Counted from the stretch's first letter, positions 36,055 to 46,200 are shown. The stretch is DNA of 64,000 nt from Nonomuraea corallina (GCF_027620315.1 NZ_JAPNNL010000015.1:1-64000), one strand, 5' to 3'. Translations and numbers: made by a program. Notes: a model not told the origin generated them from the sequence alone.

Positions 36055-38961
36055 ATGCAGGAGCTCCGACTCGTCGCGGTGAGTGAGGACGGCACCTACC
36101 TCGTGCTGGCAACAGCCGGGCGGGGCACGCGCTTCACTCTTCCTGTGGACGATCGGCTCCGTGCTGCCGTCCGTGGCAACTTCTCCCGTCTCGGTCAGTA
36201 CGAGATCGAAGTGGAGAGCCCGTTGCGCCCCAAGGAGATCCAGGCCCGCATCCGTGCCGGGGAGACAGCGGAGGAGATCGCCGCCACGGCCGGCATCCCG
36301 GTCGAGCGGGTCCGCTGGTTCGAGGGGCCGGTGCTCCAGGAGCGTGAGTACGTCGCCCAGCAGGCGCAGCGCGTCACGGTCCGCATGCCCGGCGAGACCG
36401 CGGCCGGCCCGACGCTGGGCGAGCTGGTGGCCGAGCGGCTCACCCGGCGCGGCGTGCCCACCGACGAGATCGACTGGGACTCCGCCAAGCGCGACGACGG
36501 CCTGTGGCGGGTCAAGCTCGGCTACGTGTGGAACGGTCACACGCGCCACGCCGAATGGCTCTTCGACCCCCGCCGCCGCCACGTGACCCCGCACGACGAC
36601 GAGGCCCACCGCCTGTCGTCGGCCGACTTCGACCCCGATCCCGTGGTGGAGGACACCACGGTGACCCCGTTCGCGCCCCGGGTGGCCAAGCTGCAGCCGG
36701 TGCCGCCGCTGGCGTCCGACCCGCTGCCGTTCCCGTCCGTGATCAGGCAGGAGTCCGAGCCCGAGAAGCCGGCGGTCGGCTACGACCCACGGGCCCGCGA
36801 GCTGCCCGTCGACCTGCCGCCGTCCGCCTACGACCCCGACCCGGCGCCGCCGGCCCGCGACGACGCCCGCCGCGGCCCTTCCTCCTGGCTGCCGGACCTG
36901 GGCCCGTCGCGGCCCCAGCCCTTCTACGCGCCCGCCGACGACCGGGTCACCCGTGACCGCTCGTCCGGCCCCGGCCATCGGGTCGCCGACGACCGCCCCG
37001 CCGCACCGCAGCCCTTCACACCACAGCCGGACCACGGACGCCCCCACCCGGGTACGCCCCACCCCGGCCGCCCCACCACGCCCGACCCCGGCCCGACCGG
37101 CACACACCCCGCATCCCATCGGGAGCCCGCGCCCCGCCCAGAGACGGCGTCCCACCCCGAGACGGCGTCCCGCCCAGAGGCAGCGTCCCGTCCCGAGACG
37201 GCGCCTCGTCCAGAGGCCGCGCCTCGTCCGGAGCCTGCGTCGCATTCGGAGCCTCCGTCCCGTCCGGAGACCGCCTCCCGTGCGGAGCCTGCGGACGGCC
37301 GACCGGCTCAGCTGGCGTTCACCGACGCCGCTCCGGCCGGCGCGGAGCCGTCGCCGACCACCAGTCATCGTGAGAACACCGCACCGGCGTCCGCGCAGAC
37401 CCCGGCGCCCTCGACTTCGACCGCCGCCGGGTCTCCGGAAGCTGTCGCGCCGTCTCCGGAGGCTGCCGCGCCGTCTTCAGAAACCGCCGCGCCGTCTTCC
37501 CAGCCTGCGGCGACCTCCGCCGCCGGCACCGCGACGCCCACCGACACCGCCGGCAGCGCATCCGGCACGCGCGACGACTCGACCGACGAGCCTGAGGCAG
37601 CGACCGGGCAGCCGACGTCATCCGAGCAGGCGTCACCGGGAGCCCAGACCGAAGCGTCACCCACGCGGACGGCACCAGCGGCGCAGACAGGATCGGCAGG
37701 GCAGACAGGACCAGCCGCGCAGACAGGACCCGCCGGGCAGACAGGACCGGCCGGGCAGACTACGACGCCGCCTGCACAGCCGACCCCGGCCGCGCGGCCC
37801 GGAACCCCGCCACAGACCACCTCGGCCGAGCAGGCCGGAGTTTCGCCCGTCCCGGCAGGACCGGCGGAGCGGACGGAACCTGCCACGCGAACGGAGGTCC
37901 CGCCTGCGGGCCCGGTCACGCGGACCGAGACCTCGCCCGAACGGACGGTCACATCGCACGGACAGGCCGAAGCCGCGCCCGCGCAGCCTGAGCCACCCGT
38001 CGCCCGGCCTGTGGCTGCGGAAGCGGCGACTTCGACCGCCGATGACGTGACGGCCGGAGCCGCCGAAACCGACGGCGGGACCGGAGCCCTCCACACGGAC
38101 GGCGTGGCAGGGGCCGCCGACGCGGACGGCGTGACCGGCCAGGCGGCAGCCGCAGCAGAGGGTGCTGCGACCGCTCACCCGGCGGCCACCGACGCCGCGG
38201 GCGCGATCTCCAAGGCTGGAGATGCGACCGCCGCCCCTGCCGGCACCGCCGCCACGGCAGGGAACGCGACCGCCGCCGCTGCCGACTCCGAGGCCGGGGA
38301 CGCGACCACCGTCACTGCCAACCCCAAGGCCGAGGACGCGACCGCCGCCAAAGCGACTGCCGGTGCCAAGGCCGGGGACGCGACCTCCGACTCTCCGAAC
38401 ACCCACGCCCACGCTGGAGGCGCGACTGCCGCCACCGCCGGGGCTGAGGGTTCGAAGGGCGACGCAGCGGACTCCACTGGTGACACCGCGGCCGGGGAAG
38501 CCCTCGCTGCGGCGACGGCCGCCGGGGTCGGGGAGTCCCCGGCTGAGGCCGCCGCCCGTGAGCTGGAGGACTCCAAGGCCGACGCGCCGAACCGGGAGCC
38601 GGCCGTCCACGCGCCGGCTGCCAGCGGGTCGGAGGTCGCCGACGCTCCCGCCGTACGTGAGGAGCCGGAAAGCCAGGCCGCCCCCGTACGGACCGGAGCG
38701 CCCGCGAAGAAGGCGGCCGGGCCGGAACCGGCGGGAGGTGGACGCAAGCCGCAGCCCAAGGGCGGCAAGGCGGTGCCCGCGGCCCGGACGAGCAAGGACG
38801 ACCAGGTCAAGCAGGAGTCTCCGGCCAAGGAGGAGCCGCCGGCCCCGACACCCGCGCCCAAGCCGGCCCCGGCTCGGCAGGCGCGCAAGGGTTCGCGTGG
38901 CCGCCGCGCCTCGGTGCCGACGTGGGACGAGATCATGTTCGGCGCCCGCCGCCAGGACTGA
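36055..38961 (+). CDS. sepH: Septation protein SepH (DUF3071) with a giant disordered region
   Basis: 968 residues from ATG 36055. Residues 1-165 are the conserved DUF3071 domain (MQELRLVAVSEDGTYLVLA, SPLRPKEIQARIRAGETAEE with a helix-turn-helix-like core, WDSAKRDDGLWRVKLGYVW). The last residues RRASVPTWDEIMFGARRQD match the conserved SepH C-terminal motif. In Streptomyces SepH binds FtsZ and promotes ring assembly during sporulation septation. That protein is about 340-390 residues; here about 600 residues of Pro/Ala/Thr/Glu-rich low-complexity sequence separate the two conserved ends. Internal hexapeptide and GDAT repeats make length variation likely. The frame is continuous, so it is not a pseudogene. 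Confidence 0.93.
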   Translation: MQELRLVAVSEDGTYLVLATAGRGTRFTLPVDDRLRAAVRGNFSRLGQYEIEVESPLRPKEIQARIRAGETAEEIAATAGIPVERVRWFEGPVLQEREYVAQQAQRVTVRMPGETAAGPTLGELVAERLTRRGVPTDEIDWDSAKRDDGLWRVKLGYVWNGHTRHAEWLFDPRRRHVTPHDDEAHRLSSADFDPDPVVEDTTVTPFAPRVAKLQPVPPLASDPLPFPSVIRQESEPEKPAVGYDPRARELPVDLPPSAYDPDPAPPARDDARRGPSSWLPDLGPSRPQPFYAPADDRVTRDRSSGPGHRVADDRPAAPQPFTPQPDHGRPHPGTPHPGRPTTPDPGPTGTHPASHREPAPRPETASHPETASRPEAASRPETAPRPEAAPRPEPASHSEPPSRPETASRAEPADGRPAQLAFTDAAPAGAEPSPTTSHRENTAPASAQTPAPSTSTAAGSPEAVAPSPEAAAPSSETAAPSSQPAATSAAGTATPTDTAGSASGTRDDSTDEPEAATGQPTSSEQASPGAQTEASPTRTAPAAQTGSAGQTGPAAQTGPAGQTGPAGQTTTPPAQPTPAARPGTPPQTTSAEQAGVSPVPAGPAERTEPATRTEVPPAGPVTRTETSPERTVTSHGQAEAAPAQPEPPVARPVAAEAATSTADDVTAGAAETDGGTGALHTDGVAGAADADGVTGQAAAAAEGAATAHPAATDAAGAISKAGDATAAPAGTAATAGNATAAAADSEAGDATTVTANPKAEDATAAKATAGAKAGDATSDSPNTHAHAGGATAATAGAEGSKGDAADSTGDTAAGEALAAATAAGVGESPAEAAARELEDSKADAPNREPAVHAPAASGSEVADAPAVREEPESQAAPVRTGAPAKKAAGPEPAGGGRKPQPKGGKAVPAARTSKDDQVKQESPAKEEPPAPTPAPKPAPARQARKGSRGRRASVPTWDEIMFGARRQD
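37135..37290 (+). repeat. Degenerate hexapeptide repeats (RPETAS-like) inside sepH
   Basis: About nine consecutive six-residue units of the form RPE-T/A-A-S/P, for example RPETAS, HPETAS, RPEAAS, RPETAP and RPEAAP. At the DNA level they are 18-bp imperfect tandem repeats. They lie within the disordered SepH linker and probably arose by slippage. Confidence 0.85.
37681..37760 (+). repeat. 18-bp repeats encoding QTGPAG inside sepH
   Basis: Four consecutive units read QTGSAG, QTGPAA, QTGPAG, QTGPAG followed by a partial QT. The underlying DNA (cagacaggac core) is nearly identical between units, more conserved than needed for the protein, again pointing to recent slippage in the SepH linker. Confidence 0.85.
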
Positions 38962-39118
38962 CGCCGCAGCCGCGAGCGCTTTCCGCCACACCCGTGACCG
39001 ACCGGCCCGGAGACGCCGGATCTCAGGGGAAGCGCTCAACCGCGCCACGCACGGCCGCCCGCCAACCTCCGGCATCGACCAGCTCAAAGAGCACGAGCCG
39101 GGAACCCCGGGGGGCGGG

Positions 39119-40825
39119 TCAGCCGGAGGTGGGTGGGCGAGGGGTGCCGGTGGGCGGGGCGTTCAGGAACGGGGCCAGCCATTCGGGTGTCACCTCGGCG
39201 GGGAAGTCCCTGGCCTGGGCCGCGGAGACGTCGATGGCCGAGTAGCCGCCCTTGCCGGCGCCGGCCCCCACGGTCAGGGTGAAGACTCCCGCCCGCCGCT
39301 GGAACCAGGTCTGGCGGAGCCGCCAGCCCACCACGGCACGCCGTTCGACGACCGCCATGGACCGTCTGAGGGAGCCGGAGCGTACCGCCACCCGCTCGCC
39401 GTCATAGCCGTGGCCGAGCGAGCGGTACCGGTCGAGCCCGAGCGGAACCCCGAGAGCGGCCAGGATCAGCGCCGCCACGAGCAGCACCGACCACACGGCG
39501 GACCCGGTCAGCAGGAGCAGCAGTCCGGCCGCCGCCGCCGGGATGAGCCAGGGGAAGACGGCTCTGAACAGGCGGCGGTTGCGGGCGACCGGCGGGTGGG
39601 GGCGCAGGCTGGACCGGTAGGGGCCGATGGCCTCGCCGGTGACCGTGGTGGCGTCGGCGCGCGGGACGACAGGCAGAAGCTGGCCGCGGGTCTCGGAGTC
39701 GCCGAGGCCGGTGACGATGGCCCAGGCGCGGACCACGCCGACCCAGCGTTCGGCGAGCCCGTCGACGATCTCGTAGCCGCGCACCCGCCGCGACTCCAGC
39801 GACACGCTGCGCCGGTTGATCAGCCCGCGCTCGGCCACGAGGTAGCCGTCGCGCCGCTTGAGCCGGAAGTCCCAGTTGAAGACCGCGTACATGACGCCGC
39901 CCGCGAACGGCATCGCGGTCACCAGCAGGACCACGGCCGCCACCAGCAGCGACGGGCGCGCCCACAGCCACTGGCCGACGTTCCAGGCGGCGTCCTGGCC
40001 GAAGCCGAGATCGTCGCCCCACTGGAAGGCCAGGCCGATGGCGCCGCCGACGAGCGCGAACGGGGTCAGCAGGTACGCGCCCGACAGCGGCCCGTACAGC
40101 AGCCACCTGCGCGGGACGGCGAAGATGACGCGCTCGGCGGGTCCGGCGTCGGCGGCGCTCTCCACGGCGGGCCCGGCGTCGGACGCGGGGGCGGTGCCGG
40201 CGCGGCGCAGCAGGAGGGGTCTGAGCCGTTCGGCCTCCTGGACGGTGATGCCGTCGAGGGTGGCCTCGCCGTCTCCGCCGGTCGCGCCCGTGTCGATCTT
40301 CAGGACGGACAGGCCGAGGAGGCGGTGCATGGGCGGGGTGGACACGTCGACCCCGCGTACCCGCTCCAGCGGGATGGTGCGGATCGAGCGGCTGATGAGC
40401 GAGCGTTTGATCTCCACCCGGTCGCCCACGATCTCGTACGTGAACGTCGCCCACCGGATGACGGCGACCACCACGGTCCCGACCAGCCCGAGCGCCGCCC
40501 ACAGGTAGGACCGGGACGAGAAGCCGCCCACCACGAGCACGCCGACCAGCGGCACCAGCAGCGAGGGCAGCATCCGTACGGGGTCGATGAGCAGCACTTT
40601 CGGGCTCAGCCGCAGCGGCACCGGAAACGGCCCCGGCGGCACGCCCCCGTACGGACCGGGCGGAGCGCCTTCAGGCGGACCGGGCGGGGTGGTTCCGTAC
40701 GGCATTCCCTCATGAGGCCCCTCACCCGCACCACCGACGGGCGGGGGGCCGTCGTCCGCGCGTTCCGGTGAGCCGCTCGCGCCGCCGGACGGCGGGACCG
40801 GGGGCTGGTCGGCGGGGTTGGTCAT
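39119..40825 (-). CDS. Bacterial PH-domain (YdbT-like) integral membrane protein
   Basis: 568 residues from ATG 40825. A Pro/Gly-rich cytoplasmic tail (1-75) is followed by membrane helices and three bacterial PH (DUF304/bPH_2) modules: TFTYEIVGDRVEIKRSLISR with TIPLERVRGVDVS (about 125-165), NWDFRLKRRDGYLVAERGLI with LESRRVRGYEIVD (about 310-350), and a third near 470-520. Between them lie pairs of hydrophobic helices (YGPLSGAYLLTPFALVGGA; LIPAAAAGLLLLLTGSAVW). This matches the YdbS-YdbT pair, membrane proteins of unknown function implicated in resistance to membrane-active peptides in Bacillus. Coupled by ATGA to the smaller PH gene. Confidence 0.87.
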   Translation of the reverse strand: MTNPADQPPVPPSGGASGSPERADDGPPPVGGAGEGPHEGMPYGTTPPGPPEGAPPGPYGGVPPGPFPVPLRLSPKVLLIDPVRMLPSLLVPLVGVLVVGGFSSRSYLWAALGLVGTVVVAVIRWATFTYEIVGDRVEIKRSLISRSIRTIPLERVRGVDVSTPPMHRLLGLSVLKIDTGATGGDGEATLDGITVQEAERLRPLLLRRAGTAPASDAGPAVESAADAGPAERVIFAVPRRWLLYGPLSGAYLLTPFALVGGAIGLAFQWGDDLGFGQDAAWNVGQWLWARPSLLVAAVVLLVTAMPFAGGVMYAVFNWDFRLKRRDGYLVAERGLINRRSVSLESRRVRGYEIVDGLAERWVGVVRAWAIVTGLGDSETRGQLLPVVPRADATTVTGEAIGPYRSSLRPHPPVARNRRLFRAVFPWLIPAAAAGLLLLLTGSAVWSVLLVAALILAALGVPLGLDRYRSLGHGYDGERVAVRSGSLRRSMAVVERRAVVGWRLRQTWFQRRAGVFTLTVGAGAGKGGYSAIDVSAAQARDFPAEVTPEWLAPFLNAPPTGTPRPPTSG

Positions 40826-41343
40826 GTCGCGTCGTCCCTGAGTTGCTCGGCCCGGCGCGCCAGCGCCTCCGCCAGTTCCGCCGCCACCCGGAAGTCCAGT
40901 CCTTTGATCGTCGACGATCCGGCGTGGGAGGCGGTGCGGATCTCCAGCGTCGCCAGCCCCAGCATCCGTTCGAGCCATCCCTGCCCCTTGTCGACGGTCT
41001 GGATGCGGCTGACCGGCACGAACACCCACTCCCTGGTCAGGAATCCCTGCCGCGCGTAGACGACGTCACCGGACAGCTCCCACCGATGCACCGCGTACCG
41101 CACGAACGGCTCGGCCACCAGGAACGGCGTGGTCAGCACCGCCACCGTGACCGGCAGCAGCCACGGCCGCGCGGCGAACCACTCCGGCACCCAGGCCCAT
41201 CCGCTGCCGCCGACCCACCCGCCGGCCAGCACCGACCCGCCGACGAGCAGCACGAACCCGAACAGCGCCTCCAGCAGCCAGAGCCCGCGGGCCCGGGGGG
41301 AGACGCGGTTGGCGGGGTCGCGCAAGGGACCTGATGACGTCAC
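40822..41343 (-). CDS. Bacterial PH-domain (YdbS-like) membrane protein
   Basis: 173 residues from GTG 41343. Two N-terminal membrane helices (about 22-45 and 62-80) precede one PH module: YAVHRWELSGDVVYARQGFL, FVPVSRIQTVDKGQG, LGLATLEIRTASHAGSSTIKGL. It is the first gene of the two-gene PH operon. The pair probably forms one membrane complex. Its promoter region faces that of the divergent drrA. Confidence 0.88.
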   Translation of the reverse strand: MTSSGPLRDPANRVSPRARGLWLLEALFGFVLLVGGSVLAGGWVGGSGWAWVPEWFAARPWLLPVTVAVLTTPFLVAEPFVRYAVHRWELSGDVVYARQGFLTREWVFVPVSRIQTVDKGQGWLERMLGLATLEIRTASHAGSSTIKGLDFRVAAELAEALARRAEQLRDDAT

Positions 41344-41367
41344 AAGGCCAGCTTAGGGCTCGCGTCA

Positions 41368-41385
41368 TGTCAGCGATCTGTCAGC
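41368..41385 (+). promoter_or_regulatory. Candidate SARP-type direct repeats upstream of drrA
   Basis: Two identical heptamers TGTCAGC at 41368-41374 and 41379-41385 are separated by four bases, an 11-bp period. SARP/AfsR regulators bind such heptameric direct repeats on one face of DNA near the promoter. The gene two places downstream encodes a large SARP-like regulator, making this a reasonable candidate operator for drrAB. No -10 box is certain; inference only. Confidence 0.35.
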
Positions 41386-41439
41386 GGTGTCCGGATCGGC
41401 GTCGTGAGGATGTCAGTGCCCTCCGGCAGAGTGGTGCCC

Positions 41440-42429
41440 ATGACAGGGAATCACTATGCGATTGAGGCTCAGGGCCTGGTCAAACGCTATGGGGAGACCA
41501 GAGCGCTCGACGGCGTCGACCTGGCCGTGCCCGCGGGCAGGCTGCTGGGCGTGCTGGGCCCCAACGGGGCGGGCAAGACCACGGCGGTGCGCATCCTGGC
41601 GACGCTGCTGACGCCCGACGCCGGCCGGGCGTCGGTGCACGGGTTCGACGTGACGAGCCAGGCCCACCAGGTGCGCTCGATGATCGGACTGACGGGCCAG
41701 TACGCGGCGGTCGACGAGATGCTGACCGGCGTCGAGAACCTCTTGATGATCGGCCGGTTGCTGGGCCTGTCCAGGGGTGACGCGCGGCGGCGGGCGGCGG
41801 CGCTGCTGGAGCGGTTCCATCTGACCGACGCGGGCGGCCGGGCCGCGAAGACCTACTCCGGAGGCATGCGCAGGCGGCTCGACCTGGCGGCGAGCCTCGT
41901 CGGCAGCCCGCAGGTGCTGTTCCTGGACGAGCCGACGACCGGACTCGACCCGCGCAGCCGCACCGAGCTGTGGGGGGTGGTGCGGGGGCTGATGGCCGAC
42001 GGCGTGACCGTGCTGCTGACCACGCAGTATCTGGAGGAGGCCGACCAGCTGGCCGACGACATCGTGGTGTTCGACCACGGCAAGGTGATCGCCTCGGGCA
42101 CGTCCGACCAGCTCAAGGCCACCACGGGGGCGCAGGTGCTGGAGGTGCGGCCGGCCGCCGAGCATCAGTTGCCGACGGTGTCCGCGGTGGTCGAGGAGGT
42201 CGTGGGCGACCCTCCGGAGGTGTCGGGAGGGCGGGTCACGGCCGCCGTGCGCGACCCCGCCGTGGTGCCGGCGATCGTCCGCCGCCTCGACGACCTGGGG
42301 ATCATCGCCTCCGAGCTGACGCTGCGCAAGTCCAGTCTCGACGAGGTCTTCCTGGCCCTGACCGGGCACCGCGCGGAGGAGCGCGAAGCCGGCGACGAGA
42401 AGGTTGACGACCTGGAGGTCTACGCGTGA
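41440..42429 (+). CDS. DrrA-type ABC transporter ATP-binding protein
   Basis: 329 residues if started at ATG 41440 (MTGNHYAIEAQGLVKRYGE); an ATG 12 codons upstream (41404) is an alternative. Walker A GPNGAGKTTA, Q-loop GLTGQYAAVDEMLTG, signature YSGGMRRRLDLAASL, Walker B VLFLDEPTTGLDPRS and H-loop TTQYLEEADQLADDI are intact. The C-terminal DrrA-specific region (LTLRKSSLDEVFLALTGH) is present. It powers efflux of antibiotics or lipids with the downstream permease; GTGA overlap couples the two. Confidence 0.92.
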   Translation: MTGNHYAIEAQGLVKRYGETRALDGVDLAVPAGRLLGVLGPNGAGKTTAVRILATLLTPDAGRASVHGFDVTSQAHQVRSMIGLTGQYAAVDEMLTGVENLLMIGRLLGLSRGDARRRAAALLERFHLTDAGGRAAKTYSGGMRRRLDLAASLVGSPQVLFLDEPTTGLDPRSRTELWGVVRGLMADGVTVLLTTQYLEEADQLADDIVVFDHGKVIASGTSDQLKATTGAQVLEVRPAAEHQLPTVSAVVEEVVGDPPEVSGGRVTAAVRDPAVVPAIVRRLDDLGIIASELTLRKSSLDEVFLALTGHRAEEREAGDEKVDDLEVYA

Positions 42430-43226
42430 CCGCGATGACGTTGCCGGCGCCGCCCAGGCGGGTGAGCGCGGGCGCCACGGTGAGCCAGACGCTGACGCTG
42501 GCCTGGCGGAGCCTGGTGCAGATCAAGCACAACCCGTGGGAGCTGCTGGATCTGAGCATCCAGCCCATCATGTTCCTGCTGCTGTTCACCTACGTGTTCG
42601 GCGGCGCGATCTCCGGGTCGACGGGCGACTACCTGCAGTTCGCGCTGCCCGGCCTGCTGGTGCAGAACGCCCTTTTCTACACCCTGTCCACGGCCATCGG
42701 CCTCAACACCGACATCTCCAAGGGCGTCTTCGACCGGCTCCGCAGCCTGCCGATCGCCCGCTCCGCGCCGCTGACCGGCCGGATCATCGCCGACACGTTC
42801 AAGCAGGTGTGGGCGTTCGCGCTGCTGGTCGGGTTCGGCATGGTGCTCGGCTTCCGGGTGACCACCGGGGTGGCCGGGTTGCTGGGGGCGCTGGCGCTGC
42901 TCGTGGTGGTGGCGCTGGCCATGTCGTGGATGTCGGTGCTGATCGGGCTCAAGGCGTCCAACCCGGAGAAGGTGCAGATGTTCTCCTTCTCGGTGATGAT
43001 GCCGCTGACCTTCACCAGCAGCGCGCTGGTCGATCCCGCCACGTTCCCCGGCTGGCTGTCGGCCTGGGCCGAGGTCAACCCGGTGACGCATCTGTCCGAC
43101 GCGATCCGCGGCCTGCTGATCGGCGGCGCGGTGGCCGGGCCCACGCTGATCTCGCTGCTGTGGGCGGCGGGGTTCATGGTGGTGTTCGCGCCGCTGGCGA
43201 TCAGGGTCTTCCGCCGTCACGTGTGA
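42426..43226 (+). CDS. DrrB-type ABC-2 permease
   Basis: 266 residues from GTG 42426, overlapping the ATPase stop. Six membrane helices of the ABC2_membrane family; the signature PIMFLLLFTYVFGGAI near residue 40 and FTSSALVDPATFPGWLSA, WAEVNPVTHLSDAIRGL near 200-225 are typical of DrrB/OleC5 exporters. Partner of the upstream ATPase. The final codons CAC GTG TGA form the left arm of a dyad shared with the convergent regulator gene. Confidence 0.92.
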   Translation: MTAMTLPAPPRRVSAGATVSQTLTLAWRSLVQIKHNPWELLDLSIQPIMFLLLFTYVFGGAISGSTGDYLQFALPGLLVQNALFYTLSTAIGLNTDISKGVFDRLRSLPIARSAPLTGRIIADTFKQVWAFALLVGFGMVLGFRVTTGVAGLLGALALLVVVALAMSWMSVLIGLKASNPEKVQMFSFSVMMPLTFTSSALVDPATFPGWLSAWAEVNPVTHLSDAIRGLLIGGAVAGPTLISLLWAAGFMVVFAPLAIRVFRRHV

Positions 43227-43245
43227 ATGGGATCATTCACACGTG
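43218..43245. terminator. Perfect 12-bp dyad shared by the ends of drrB and the SARP gene
   Basis: The left arm CACGTGTGAATG (43218-43229) is exactly complementary to the right arm at 43234-43245, with a four-base GGAT loop. It contains both stop codons (drrB TGA 43224-43226; regulator stop at 43237-43239), and both proteins end in His-Val encoded by it. Position between convergent genes suggests a bidirectional terminator, without a T-run. Confidence 0.75.
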
Positions 43246-46200
43246 CATGCCGAGTCCGACGATCTCGTCCTGGCTCATCAGGCGGCCGCGTTCGCGGTGG
43301 CGGGCGAACTCCCGCTCCCCGAGCGCGGCCACGGCGTCGGCGGTGATCCGCACATGATCGTGGTCCACGACCATGTGCGAGCCCTTGATCGTCTCGGCGC
43401 CGCCGAGCAGCGCCGCCGCGTCCTCGGGCCGTCCCGCCGCCATCGCCACAGCGGCGCAGGAGATCACGACGATGCCGATGAGCTGCGCGTCGTGCCCCTC
43501 GGTCGCCTGCTCCAGCGCGAGCGCGAGCAGGCGCCGCGCTCGCGGCAGGTCGCCGTCGTGCACGGCGGCCAGGGCGACGGAGGTGTTGACCGCCGACACC
43601 ATCTGGATCGGCGCTCCCGGAACCCGTTCCATGAGCGCCCGCGCCCGCGCGAAGTGCTCGCGCGCCCCTTCCAGGTCGCCGTCCTGACGGTGGAACTCGC
43701 CCCAGATGGCCGCCACGCCCGCCTCGCCGATCTCGTCGCCGCTGTCCCGTATCGTCCGGGTGAGCTCGTGCAGCAGGCGTTCGGCCTCCTCGCGGCGGCC
43801 GAGCAGGTTCAGCCCGAGCACCACCTGGGCCCGCATGTAGGCGGTGTCCTCCACGCTGCCGAGCTCGTCCACCAGTTCCAGCGCGCCCTTCATGACCTCC
43901 AGCCCGCGTTCGGACTCGCCGCGCAGGAAGTACACGTTGGACAGGGTCGAGCAGGCGTTGGCCGTCCCCCACCGGTCGCCGACGACGCGGTAGGCGTCGA
44001 GCGCGGCCCGCGACTCACGCTCGGAGTCCTCCAGCCGCCCGGACGCGTAGTGGACGAGCCCGCGCAGCAGCCGCCCGGTGGCCACCACCCACGGGTCGGT
44101 GTGGCGGTCCATCTCCCACACGAGCGCCTCGTCCTTGGGCCGGCCGCTGCCGTAGAGCACGAACAGCGGCCCGGCCAGCGCCATCAGCGGGTGCGACGGG
44201 GTCTCGCCGCCCAGGCGACGCGTCTCCTCCAGCGCCTGCCGGCTCTCCTCCCAGGTCAGCTGGGTGCCGTAGCCGTTGAGCACGTACACGACCAGGGCCA
44301 CGGCTCTGGCCGCGCCGTCGGCGTCCGGCCCCGCGGCGGACAGCGCCTCGCGGGCGCGTGCGGCGGCCTCGGCCCGGTGCCCGCGCAGCCACCAGTACCA
44401 GCCGAGCGCGCCGACCAGGCGCAGGCCCAGCTCGGCGTCGCCGCCGCCGACGGCCCAGCGCAGCGCGGCGGCGAGGTTCTCGTGCTCGGCGGTGAGCTCG
44501 GCCAGCCGGTCGAGCTGCTCCCCGGTGCGCAGCCCCGGTTCGGCCGTCTCGGCCAGGCGGGTGAACCAGTGGGCGTGGGCCCGCCACACCGCGTCGAGCT
44601 CGCCCGACTCGGCCAGGCGTTCGGCTGCGTAGGCGCGGATGGTCTCCAGCATCCGGTATCGGCCGCCGTCGAACACCACGAACGACTTGTCGACCAGCCG
44701 GGCCAGCGGGTCCAGCACGTCCCCGTACAGGTGCTCGATCGTGGCGAGCGTCGCGCCGCCCGCGAACACCGAGAGGCGGCGGCCGAGCGTCCGCTCCTGC
44801 TCGTCCAGCAGGTTCCAGCTCCATTCGACCACGGCGCGGAGCGTCTGGTGGCGCGGCTGCGCGGTGCGGCTGCCGCTGCTGAGCAGCCGGAACCTGTCGC
44901 CGAGCCGCGCGGCGATCTCCTGCGCGGTCAGCGACCGCAGCCGGGCCGCGGCCAGTTCGATGGCGAGCGGCATGCCGTCGAGCGCCCGGCAGATGGCGGC
45001 GACGGCCCCGGCGTCGGCGCCCACCCGGTAGCTGGGACGCACGCCGGCGGCCCGGTCGGCGAACAGCCTGACGGCCGGGTAGGCGGCGGCCTGGCCCGGA
45101 GAGGCGTCCGCGGGCGGCAGGCCGAGCGGGGGCAGGGCCCAGGTGACCTCGCCGGTGATGCCGAGCGGCTCACGGCTGGTGGCCAGGACGCGGACCCCCG
45201 GGCAGTCAGCGAGCAGCCGGTCGGCGACCAGGGCCGCGTGCTCGACCACGTGCTCGCAGTTGTCGAGGACGACGAGCGGCCGCCGGTCGCGCAGCGCCGC
45301 CGTCAGCCGGTCGAGCGGCTCCCTCGGTACGGCGGCGCCGCCCATGGGGGCGAACACCGCGTCGCGTATCCCCAGCGCCCCGACCAGGCTCCGCACGACC
45401 TCGGCGGCGTCCTGGGCGGCGGCCAGCTCCACGAGCCACACCCCGTCGGGAGTGTCGGGCTCCACGGCCTCGGCGATCTCCAGGGCCAGCCGGGTCTTGC
45501 CCGCGCCGCCGGGGCCGACGAGGGTGACCAGGCGGTTGCCCGCCAGCAGGCGGGCGGTGTGGCGCAGGTCCTCCTCCCGGCCGACGAAGCTGGTCAGCCT
45601 GGCCCGCAGGTTCCCCCTCCGGCGCGCCGCCTCCGGGGGACGGTCCGCGCCGGGCCCGCCCCTGGGCGCGGCCGCCTCCGGCGTCTCTCCGGGAGCTGCC
45701 GACGGGCTCGATCCCCGGTGTCCGGGGACGGCGCGCAGGATGGTGAGGTGGAGTTCGGCCAGGCCGGGGGACGGTTCGGCGCCCAGCTCGTCGCGGAACG
45801 TGCGCCGGGCGGACTCGTACGCCGCCAGCGCCTCGACCCGCCGGCCCGACTCGTACAGGACCCTCATGCGCAACCCGTGCAGGCGCTCGCGCAGCGGATG
45901 GGCGGCGAGCAGCCCCGACAGCTCTTCCAGCAGGCCGGAGTGCCGGCCGAGCCGCAGCTCGGCCTCGACGCGGTCCTCCGCCACCGCCAGCCTGCGGCTC
46001 TCCAGCCGGGCCGCGTCGGCGGCGATCAGGTCGCCGGACAGCCCCGCCAGCGCGGGCCCGCGCCACAGCGCCAGCGCCTCGTCCATGGCCGCCCAGATCT
46101 CCGCGGGGGCGCCGTCGGACTTGGCCAGGCTCTCGAACCGCCACGCGTCCACCTGGTCGGGCCGGGCACGCAGCGCGTAGCCCGGCGGGGCGGACACCAG

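Noticed and set aside
36953-38050. Arg/Pro-rich 365-codon frame inside sepH
   Set aside because: Out-of-frame shadow of the Pro/Ala/Thr-rich SepH linker.
37135-38440. CRISPR or mobile repeat in the low-complexity stretch
   Set aside because: Repeats are in-frame codon-level units within a continuous sepH reading frame.
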